A stretch of DNA of 64,000 bases from Branchiostoma lanceolatum (taxonomy: Eukaryota > Chordata > Leptocardii > Amphioxiformes > Branchiostomatidae), in NCBI RefSeq assembly GCF_035083965.1, contig NC_089740.1:8801552-8865551 (forward strand). Reading direction: 5' to 3'. This document shows positions 12,254 through 21,841 of this stretch, piece after piece; within the stretch, counting starts at the first letter, position 1; every line of letters begins with the position of its first letter. Below the pieces are notes generated by a model. It saw nothing but the letters and a program-made list of their open reading frames with translations, searched no databases and was not told the DNA's origin. The translations under genes and the position numbers were made by a program.

Positions 12254-13555
12254 GTAAGAATGTTATTCATGTGTTCTGCCAATCTAGCTCCAAGTGTTAC
12301 TGAATCAATCTTTTAATACCTGATAACCACGCCATGTATATGGTAGAAAATTGGGAAGACCTTCTATGAACACCCCCCGCTCCATTCTAACGACTGTAAA
12401 AGAGAAATTGTTACGAGGTCAGAAAATTAGGCATTTGACCTATAGAGACGTGCATCATCATGTACTAGAATTTTCAGCTTTCCACTATAACTGATATTTC
12501 ATTAGTATTTCGCCATGTTTTGGTTAAGATCTTTTTGCGCGCATTTTTTATTAGTTTAACAACCTTCATAGATCGCATCACGTATTCAGGGTACGACTCG
12601 AATTCACCCAGCTCAACTCAAACGCTTCACTCGATCCTAGTAACCCTAGATCAGCTTCAATCGTCAGATGTTCACAAATAGATATTCATTTTTCCCAAGA
12701 ACTCGTAGGGTGAAACTTGTTGCCACCAAGTACTGTTACAGTAGTACCTTTCTCATTCACAACACTTACAGCTGTGTAAAGGTTAGGTGCAACATGTTCT
12801 TCAGTGTTATATAACCAGCTACTGCCTGCGAAGCTAGTGTCTCACACCAAATGGCAGTTATACCTGCTATATAGATACAGACACATAACAAGAATATTCA
12901 TGTGACCTATTTAGATGTGTATATATCTAGGGTTTATCATACATATGAAATTTCAGCCTCCTAAAATAATTTGAAGTGGGTCATGCTGGATATTAGGTAC
13001 ATGGTACAACGGGTGGAATATTCTGCTACACAGCAATAACCATACTATGAGACTAATCTACCTTACAAAAGACTACTAGTATGTAGTATGGGATAAGAAT
13101 ATGCTTGTACGATTATTGGTTGCGTTTCTAACGTTTATGCATTCTTTTAGATATGAAATGATAAATTCATGCCCAAAGACAAATTGCAAGTATACAAGAA
13201 AATTAGATAATGAATGATAAGGTATATATTCAAAAATATATGTTGTTCTATGGACAATGCAGATGTTGTTACATGTCAGTATGAACTTGAAATAGCTTTT
13301 TGAATCCAATGAGAGAAATTCTAGTATGGAAAATGATGTATGTAGTGAATAATACATTATCAAAATATTTAGGACATAAGATAAAATGATATTTGCCTTC
13401 TATTGAAAATGGACAGCATGGACAAAGTCTTTGGTTAACAAATATTTTCTGGAGTCTCCCGGTTTCTGTACTTAATCTATGTTGAAAATCATAACCACTA
13501 TGTTGAAAATCATTACCTCTTAGTTCAAAACTGATGATTTGAATGTGATTTTCAG
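12254..13555. other. Non-coding interval or intron
   Basis: I see no supportable exon. If the repeat exon (11562-12253) joins the LRR gene, this is a 1.3-kb intron. It carries a copy of a dispersed repeat (12768-12885) and a short duplication of CTATGTTGAAAATCAT near 13480-13515. Confidence 0.5.
12768..12885 (+). repeat. Dispersed repeat R2, copy 1
   Basis: The order GGTTAGGTG..., TAATATAACCAGCT-like, CTGC(C)...AAGCT-GTG and CTATATAGATACAGA recurs at about 37227-37356 and, truncated, at 62248-62315. The spacing is conserved between copies 1 and 2, which supports a single mobile or SINE-like family. Class unknown. Confidence 0.5.
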
Positions 13556-16128
13556 GTAAGACAGAGTCGGCCGTTTGCACACCCGCTTCGACCAACCCTA
13601 CATGCAGTGACAAGAGGATGAAACGTAGACATCCTTATGCGCGTTTGTGTGGTACGCTGATGGCCATTCTGAAGATGCTGATTGTCTTTACCAGCATTGG
13701 GGAAAGTTTAAGTTTAGACACGGCATGTTTTCCTGGGTGTAATGTCGCAACGGCATGGTCATCATGCGTTCGTAATGGTAAGATCGACATTGCACAAGGA
13801 AAATGGCCCCGTGATCTAAATTACGTTTGTATCTTATGCACCCTCAAGGTGTGGCAGCAACCTGTGCATGTGAATAATTCCTCTCAGCCATTCCCAACGT
13901 GTTTTCCTAACAGGGGACGTGTAGGTATTAGAGGATTCTCATTTGGAATGCTCTCCGCACAGAAATTGAGACCACCTCAGCAGTCAATAGTTTATGACCT
14001 TGCTTTGGTTGAATGTGGAATCACAGATTTAGAGTAGGATACTTTGTCTGCGTTTCCCAAATTAAATTCCTTGAACCTTGACTCCAACAACTTAACTCAC
14101 GTCAATCGAAGTTGGTTTGACAGTTTGAAGTCCCCATTGTTGCTCTCGACACTGTCATTGTCTCACAACCGTATTAGTAACATCGACTCAAATTGCTTCC
14201 AAAAGCTTACCTTTCTGAATGTCCTGCTACTTGATAATAACTCTTTACAAAGAATCCAGTCGTTTTGGTTTCACAATCTCACACTGTTGGGCCAACTTTC
14301 TTTGAAATCAAATTCTATCAAAAATATTTCTCCAAAAGCATTTGGGTCACTGCCGCTGTTAATGGAACTAGACTTGAGCAATAATGCGTTGACATGTTTG
14401 TCAAGGGACACTATGAAGGGACTAGTTAAACTACGTAACCTGACTATGAGTGGGAATAGATTGCTTAGTCTCGATGATTTTGCCCCTTTGACTGTAAACT
14501 GGCGCCTTGATTATCTCAATACTCCCTTTACCGGTCAGAATGTTGCCGTACGAGTCGGTGAAACAGTTTTCTGTATCGACAAACGTCCCCATCAGACGTC
14601 ATACCAAGCCCACATGCACCATAACACTATCACACCGCTAGTTGGACCGGAGTTTGAACATAACACTCTATGCAGATCATTGGAGTATACCAGTGGGGTG
14701 ACTGCAGAAAGCCAAATGAAACTCAATCTGCCATTTGTGATCATATCAGCTGACACAGAACCATACACACATACTGCATACGTCAGTCAAATCTGCGAAC
14801 AGGGTTGGCAAAATGGCGGCAGTGCAAGAGTAGTATTGGGAGAAAACTCCATCATTCGAATCGCTCCCTTGATTGAAGATGCTACCAACAAACTGCGAAG
14901 TGTTGCTGTAGTTCTATCTGGTGTAACACCTCATGCGCACCTCAACCCATCGTCAGTTGGTAGCCTCAGCAGAAGTAATAGTGAAGGAATGAAGAACGTC
15001 ACGTGTTTGATAAACACATGGGAGAGGACGTACCGGCATGTCTTCAGTACGTCCGTGTCCGCCATCCCTGGCCATACCGATTGTGAACAAACAGAAAGAG
15101 AAACCCAGACAACATCGGTCTTACACCCCGTGTTCAGCACCCTTGGTAGCACCGTGGATACAGAGCAGGAGGAGGCGACCCAGGCCATCATACATTCCAG
15201 GACTACGACACCCAGCCCAATCCTGGATAAGATGAACCCCTCTACAATCAAACATGAAACTGCGGCATCAGAAGATGATATTCCCCTATATGTGGGGCCC
15301 ATCATCACGATTGTAATTTGCATTGTTCCGATAGCACTCGTTGTAGCATGTATTTCTAGAAAGCAATCCTGCTGCTCAAAGGGTAACCAAGCTGCTCAGG
15401 GGCCGCTTATCGCCTCCGTGAGTAGCTGGATGGTAGGTGGACCGAACAGCCACGCTGTCACTGTCAACAACAGACAGCTCACAAGCGGAAACGGTACAGC
15501 AGCTGACACGACACGGCCTACAACAGACTCTGCCGATGAGAACCAATACAACGAGATTCCCGACGAGTACTACACCTACGAAAATACCTCATCCGGTGGT
15601 GATGGCTACTGGCAGATTCCGGATGAATACTATAACGACATGGACTGCAACACACGGCCGGCGTCTCTATGCGACTACTGCGAAATACCAGATAGATACT
15701 TCAACTACGAGAACACAAGACCCCTGTCACTTCAACTGACAGTTCAGGATGATACTGTACGTTTCTACGCCGCTACAGGTGAGGTGGCCCTTCCTTCATC
15801 ATCTAGAATAGGAGGCATGCATTCATTCTACAACACAAACTCTTCAGTCGCAAGCGTCCCACAGAGCTCCCAAATATCTGCACAGCAGAGAAGAACAATG
15901 ATAAGATCCTACGGAATGTCTACAGCAGGCAGAGACAGAACCCGGAATATGGTTGCAATGGGTAAATACGAGAGAACACACGAAGCTTCAATGTCTAGCG
16001 TGCAGCATATGGGCATGTATAATAATCCCACCAATTACCCCAGACCGGCGGGTAGACAACAGAGGAACATTAAGAACCAAGTCGCACACGAAGACAAACC
16101 CAAAGAGCACAACTGTGATCCAATCTAG
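13556..16128 (+). CDS. Leucine-rich-repeat type I receptor with an in-frame TAG
   Basis: A single long exon. From ATG 13618 the frame encodes a hydrophobic leader (LMAILKMLIVF), a Cys-rich N-terminal cap, then about six LRRs (for example LNSLNLDSNNLTHV, LSTLSLSHNRISNI, LMELDLSNNALTCL). A non-LRR Cys-containing ectodomain follows, then a Thr/Ser-rich stalk, a membrane segment (VGPIITIVICIVPIALVV, near residue 560) and a cytoplasmic tail of about 250 residues. The tail repeats IPDEYY / YENT-type tyrosine motifs three times, which could bind SH2 proteins. Codon 140 (14035-14037) is TAG; the same frame resumes immediately and stays open to 16128 (837 codons in all). It could be a null allele, a sequence error or readthrough; the rest shows no decay. 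The frame is also open upstream to the acceptor at 13555, so the ATG may be internal. A likely poly(A) signal lies at 16370. Confidence 0.8.
14035..14037 (+). other. In-frame TAG within the LRR receptor frame
   Basis: The codon order is ATC ACA GAT TTA GAG TAG GAT ACT TTG, with LRR coding sequence on both sides in the same frame. Without it, the upstream GITDLE reads naturally into the first LRR. A single base change from a sense codon (for example CAG, AAG, GAG or TAT) explains it. Confidence 0.9.
15550..15725 (+). repeat. Iterated tyrosine motif in the LRR receptor tail
   Basis: Three diverged copies of a module: NEIPDEYYTYENT, WQIPDEYYNDMDCNTRP and CEIPDRYFNYENTRP. YENT fits the pYxN class bound by Grb2-type SH2 domains. 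The copies are diverged at DNA level, so the motif is maintained rather than newly duplicated. Confidence 0.8.
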
Positions 16129-16369
16129 CTATATCTTGTCATACTAAGAGGCAACCAACGCCACAGTAAATAAGCTCAAAAGCCTTGTGTTAACAACAGC
16201 GAAGAAGACAATCATAGGTCAAAAACCTTCGGCAAATCAAGCCAAAGCCAATTACTCATGCAGCTGGATAAAAGTTTCAGACAGCATCCGCCATTTTTCG
16301 TCAGTAACTTCGGCAAACTCAATATCTGTCATCGCCGCCAAAGTATATTTGCAGCATGATGTGACTAGA

Positions 16370-16375
16370 AATAAA
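16370..16375 (+). terminator. Likely poly(A) signal of the LRR gene
   Basis: AATAAA about 240 bases downstream of the LRR stop codon, in the sense orientation. The spacing is reasonable for a 3' UTR; no other support. Confidence 0.4.
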
Positions 16376-16567
16376 TGACCCAATCAAGTCATTTTTGTTT
16401 TTAGAGAACTATATCATCTTAAACTGTTTCAAGTATTCTTCATTCTTAATCAATCGGTGCAACCGTTATCTTGGCTTAAAACAGAACAATATATATATCA
16501 CCCTGGGAAACATCTTTGTGAGCCAGAGCCATTGCCAAAGTATCCACATATAGACAAATATAAGAAT

Positions 16568-16570
<3 letters not shown>

Positions 16571-16624
<54 letters not shown>
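16571..16624. repeat. (TA)n microsatellite
   Basis: Uninterrupted TA dinucleotide run of about 27 units. Confidence 0.95.
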
Positions 16625-16627
<3 letters not shown>

Positions 16628-16732
16628 ACACAAGTATTTTAACAGTGCACGTGGAAGTATGCGCAAGGCATTCAGATATTTTATTGTTCTGTGATCAACT
16701 GATGTTAGCTACCAGTTTCACTGACATGCACC

Positions 16733-16860
16733 TGCGCATGCGCATCGGGATACCAGCCTCAGTTTGGATCGCATTGGACATCACATCTGATTGAACGAGG
16801 CTAACGTGCACCGGGGCATGCGCATACGGTTGTAAACGTCCAATTCTGTAGTTGTGAAAA
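16733..16860. repeat. Paired GCATGCGCA boxes, copy 2
   Basis: GCGCATGCGCATC and GGGGCATGCGCATAC separated by about 75 bases, followed by GTAGTTGTGAAAA. The layout parallels 9985-10090. The core equals the NRF-1 palindrome, but here it seems part of a repeated element. Confidence 0.45.
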
Positions 16861-17000
16861 AAGATGTTTGATAATTAACAACAACACTAAAGAAAAAGCT
16901 TCTTGAACGAAACAAACAAAATCACTAAATGACAAGCCTTATTTTTATGTGTGGACAAAAGATTGAATTAGATATAGCATAAGATGTGTAAACTAATCAC

Positions 17001-18893
17001 CATAGCTGTTTCTGTCATGCCTTTGAACATCACCAGGGGGCGTTCAGTCACGGATGGATCACACACAAGTTGAACTTTGGCCGTCCTTGTTAAAATTGTG
17101 ACGTAAATGCAATGGAAAAAAAGAGATGTGACTTGATTACAGAGTTGCAAAATTCATTAACAGTCTATGGCAAGGAACTGAGGACAAATCAAATGTTGCT
17201 AAAAATCGGTGGCAGATTTCTCTTCTGAGTAGAGTGTGAATGATGAACTTACCTAGTTTTATTTCCAACCTCTGATGTGTACTTCACTGTGACGTTTCCA
17301 TTTTTATCCGTAATAAACTCAGGATCCGACGCTCTGTGAACACAATGCACGTATCTCCTTGATGAAAGCTCTCATATCTTTGATTTATTCTATCTTACAA
17401 ACTAACACAAACACACAAGAGAAGAGAATGATTTTTTTTAAATTTCAAGCCATAATTTAGCTTCAAATTGTATTCAACCTCCATTAACATTAATCCACCA
17501 CGTTACCTAAATTCCGCCACTTTGAAAACAACTCTAGTGCAGCATCCCCCAGGTATGCACAGTTCAGATTTACAGGATTGCATTATACTGGGGGACGTTG
17601 GGTTGGAGATCTTTTTAGGGTGTCGGAATTATGTACCCTAATAGAATTAAGGAATGATATTATGTTGCGTCCTAAAAACTTGAAAAGTCCGACCTGCCGA
17701 AGTTGTAGCCGAAGTTTTCTTCTCTTCCTTCCAAACACACGGACGTATCGTCTTGGCATTCTTGCTTGGCATTTTTCATTGCTGTGGTTGTAATACGAAA
17801 TTAGGTATGAATTAAGATTGAGAAAAAGGATCCCTATCTGCATGCATAGCAAAGTACTTTTCACACAAAAGATCGTCCGTCTTGCACTATCTTGTAGTTG
17901 AATTAAAATACATTTTGATACAAGTCACTGTGTTACTCAAATAAGTGATAACGGATTACTAACGATAGACATAAGATTTCAAAAAGATATAGTCAGGCAA
18001 GAAAATTTGAACGAATGAAACAGGGTTGTAAAATAAAATCGATTAATTTGCAACGCTAAAAAAATGACAAAAAAGGGTTAGCCGTCCCACGACGTCAAAA
18101 ACCAATATGGCGGCGCCCATGGAACCGATAGCAAATCAGAACAGGTTCCTAGTGCCTTAGAATAGTGACTGACCAGTACAGGGGCTGTACAGGAATCTGA
18201 AAGAGTTGCTGTCCAGCTCATAAGGCTCTTCCGGCCTGGCCAGACTGTGGAGACTGACCCTGCCTGACCCGTCGCTCATGTCACATGTGCAGGCGTCCCT
18301 CTGTAAGTGCAGAACCGTTTGCATTTTCTTACAATACCGCTAGGAGCTAGTCCATCACTTATTGTAAGCATATTTACTTGATTTTCACATAATCAACTAA
18401 AGAGATTATGCAGTCTATTACAGATACCATAGTTTTAAATGCTTATTAATAACGGTTTTGTCTCTCCCCTTGTTCAAATCAACGCTACAGGTAATGATAT
18501 CTTACCATTAGTCTTTGTTATTGTATAACTACTGCATTTAGCTCATTTGGGGAAGAACACATACAGTTTAAGCTTATTCATTCACTCACTTATCGATCAA
18601 CTTATTCCTTACCAGCTAAATGTCATTGTAATGAGAACCATCGATCACAAATGGCACGCCTATGAGTCAGGGTGTCTTTCAAAAAGACCATATTGAAAGA
18701 AAGATATGTCCACTTTGTAGTACAGCTCTATCAACCGTAGCTATGCATATCATTAATAATTGCAAAGATTACACATATATTACAGAAAACCTACCTTGAC
18801 GCAGACAACTTGTCTGGGAGACAAAGGCGTTGGCGAGGTCACCACACTGTATATTCCCAACAGCAGAGCACTTAGGAATATGGCCATTTCCAT
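17001..18893 (-). CDS. MRH (mannose-6-phosphate receptor homology) domain protein, 3' end not found
   Basis: Five exons with consistent phases: 18795-18893 (signal peptide MEMAIFLSALLLGIY..., phase 0 end), 18174-18300, 17694-17781, 17253-17333 and 17001-17085. Together they encode 160 residues. The order of landmarks is that of an MRH domain: CTCDMSDGSGRVSLHSLARP, then FLYSPC, then EC...TSVC and GYNFGR, then NGNVTVKYTSEV...KTR, then VQLVCDPS. MRH domains bind mannose-6-phosphate or other N-glycans in lysosomal sorting and ER quality control. The Gln that often follows the VC Cys in sugar-binding members is Leu here (SVCLEG), so sugar binding is doubtful. The final beta strands and last Cys, and any membrane segment, are not accounted for; a downstream exon is missing or lost. 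Donors GGCAG|GTCGGA and ATG|GTGATT are weak, so exact ends may shift. Confidence 0.65.
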
Positions 18894-19335
18894 TTTGTTG
18901 CTACAATGTACTTTGGTCTTTTCTTTTTTAGGGGCAGTCCATTTACAGCTGAATAAGGGGTACCGCAAGGACATCCTTTAGCTTATTTATGTTGCTGAAT
19001 AAATAGGCTCTCATTTAATTTGGATTCAATGCACGCACTATCTTTTGTGTCACTTTGCAATGCCACCTTTTATGTGTGTGTTTTTTCCCTTTAAACTATC
19101 CCGCTGTTGCATTCTTGATATCAGAAGACGACTTCTTCTCTGTTTTTCATTGTACTCCATACGATGCGCTACAGGAGTGGCGAATTTATAATAGTAACTA
19201 ATTGCTGACGATAGGCTGTTAAACATAAACCTTCCCATAGCGCTGGTATCCTTGTAGTAAAGCATTTCTCGTGAGACTCAGTGCAGCTGTTGTTGTTGAC
19301 TGAGCGTAGTTTGTTAAACAAGGCTGGAGCCTGCA

Positions 19336-19360
19336 CCCCCCCCCCCCCCCCCAAAAAAAA
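19336..19360. repeat. Poly-C/poly-A tract
   Basis: Seventeen C followed by eight A. Prone to sequencing error in length. Confidence 0.9.
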
Positions 19361-21463
19361 CACAACTAGTTCCTAGACGTTTATAAAGTATTAGGCCACA
19401 CAGATTTTGTTTTTCATTCTCTGATTCACTTACTTATTGATGACCACAAGTTGATTTCTTTTCCAATGAAAAATGAAGATCCCATATACCATGAACGCTA
19501 TGCATCAGCCCTATAATATTTGTATCACTATTTCAAAAACAATTTTTTGTCTTCCTACTTATTTATCTATCTTTACTAATTAAAATGCTATCCAGTCAGT
19601 TTTGGGCTCCTGTGGTAGGGTTGCTATGAAGGGGCAAATCATTTTCTATGCCAAGAGGTTTACTATCTGCAACATCTCTGGCCTTGGAATGAAAAAAAGA
19701 GACATTTTATAATTCAATGGCCTTACTATTGTGTACTTACAAAAATAGATTTCACGTTTCAGAATATTACATGTTTAGATGTACTTCCCTATCCAGACAT
19801 ATTACCTGGACTATGGAGTTTCTACAAAAAAATACAGAAGCTATATTCACGTCACATAAAGTCTTTATTTTCTACCACAACTTTCAGAACAGTTTCATTT
19901 CTCTGATCTTTCAGAATCTTGCCCATGCATTAAACGTATATTTTCAAGTCATTACACAGGAATCCTTCTGAATCAAAACACTACAATTCCAAGAGACCAT
20001 GTCTCTGACAGAAACATTGTCACAGCCTTCCATTGATAAATATGAATAGGCATAACAGCATACTGGCGTATTTTAGATTTGCATTTTCCAGACAGTAGAA
20101 TACTATTCTTATAATTTAAAAAAATCAAGTTTTCCATTAATTTTCATTGCTACTAGACATTCTATTGTCATGTTTTACAAATACTTATCCCAATGTTGGA
20201 TAATAAAATGCAAAATTGATATGATATTGAAAAAGTGACAAAAGAAAACTTCATCATCTAATATTAATGCCCCGAACAAAGATTTTTCTGCCATTTATTT
20301 TCCAAAAATGTTACTTTTATATTTCTGCTTTGTCTCTTCTCGTCCATGAATTCAGTTTTTGATGCATTACCATTATACTGCTCATCATGTCAAGGATGTA
20401 AAATGTCTGTTGTCAAACTGAAGTTGCAATTGCAAAGTCCATATTCACAGCTGGGGTTGTTTTCTTATAAAAGATGATCCCTGCTGATCAGGTGTTTCTG
20501 GTGGTCGGTGGAGTTGGTCAGTTGAGGTACAGTGAATCAGGCAGTTCAAATTCTCAGGAACGAAGCCATAATGCTATTATATGAGACATTCTTTTTTACT
20601 GCTGAATAGCTTTTAATCAGCGGTCCATTTAATTTACCAAATATTCAGGTCTCCTTTAAATGTGTGCTAGAAGATTGACAATTTTGCCAAAAGGGGGTTT
20701 CTTAGAGTGTGTAAAGGTGGATGAGAGCTATTTTTCTGCACATACATTTTCTAATTACTCATGTCTAGTATATGATATGTCTGTGGGCAACAACAGTTAT
20801 GGTTTATAGAAATGTGTATGGTTTTACAGAAATAAAACTTACATTCAGCATTCTAAGAATTTTAAGATCTAATACCTTCTAAGACATTCTACTGTCTCAT
20901 ATATTTGACAAGCATTTCTTAAGAAATTGTCAGTCTACTCTCTAGTATCTTTAAGAGAAGTTTAAAACGATTCCGTATCTTCATTTCAGAATCAGACACA
21001 AACAAGTTTCAGTATTTTTCATCACACATTTGGTGAGGCAGCTGTTACTAATGGATAACATTTTCTCTTGACTATTTTGCAGCCATTTGTTATCTTTGTG
21101 GCTAAATCCATTGTTCTTCTAATCTGTAGTTTCAAGAAAGCCTTAGGTGATGTCTTCCTGAAGAGCTATAGCATCCCGAAAAATATTGCACACTACGAAA
21201 CTGTGATTAAATCCTAAGTCAACCCAAAACACATTTTGTCAAAGATTCAAAAAGTTTGAATATTCTACAATGAGTATATATGATTCCTTGTTAGTGATAT
21301 TATGGCCACATTCATTTGACGTTTTGAATATGTTGCCACACAAATTCGACTATATTGGTTAAGACTATGCTTAATTGTTGAAATATTTCCTCAGGAGTTG
21401 TTCTACGTATATGAAAGGTCTGACTATGTAAGGATAAAAAGATTAACACACTGCCATTTTATG

Positions 21464-21481
21464 TGTGTATGTGTGTGTATG

Positions 21482-21537
<56 letters not shown>

Positions 21538-21552
21538 TGGGTGTGGGTGTGT
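21464..21552. repeat. (GT)n microsatellite
   Basis: Long, slightly interrupted GT run. Open frames over it encode only Cys-Val or Thr-His repeats and are not genes. Confidence 0.95.
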
Positions 21553-21841
21553 TTCTTTAAAAGAAATGCATGCATGTATGCAAATGAAATGCTCTGAACA
21601 AAGAAGAAATCCATTGAAATTATTAGGAATTCCAGTTGTGTGAATATTTGCTTTTCTTTTTTCCACACACCAGAATTCAATTATATTTTTGTCGGAAATC
21701 CAAAATGTCATTTTGGGTGGAATTCAAAATTTTCAACACGCAAGTTTGTTTGCAGGAAAACTCTTGCTTTAATTGTTGGTAATACTTTGAAGTACTTGCT
21801 TGCGTTTTGAGTCAGCATCTTGGTTTTCCATGTCCTCACGG

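Larger units (their letters stand above)
16129..17000. other. Convergent intergenic region
   Basis: The LRR gene (plus) and the MRH gene (minus) converge here. An AATAAA at 16370-16375 suits the LRR transcript. The interval also holds a (TA)n microsatellite at 16571-16624 and the second paired GCATGCGCA element. The missing last exon or exons of the MRH gene should lie here or further left, but I could not identify one. Confidence 0.5.
18894..21841. other. AT-rich intergenic region
   Basis: No supportable gene. It contains a homopolymer tract of 17 C followed by 8 A (19336-19360) and a (GT)n microsatellite near 21480-21550. The segment next to 21842 presumably includes the 3' UTR of the minus-strand gene at 21842-27381. 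Confidence 0.5.

Noticed and set aside
21424..21711. Thr-His / Cys-Val repeat frames (also at 47586-48011 and 51145-51596)
   Set aside because: Translations of CA/GT microsatellites.
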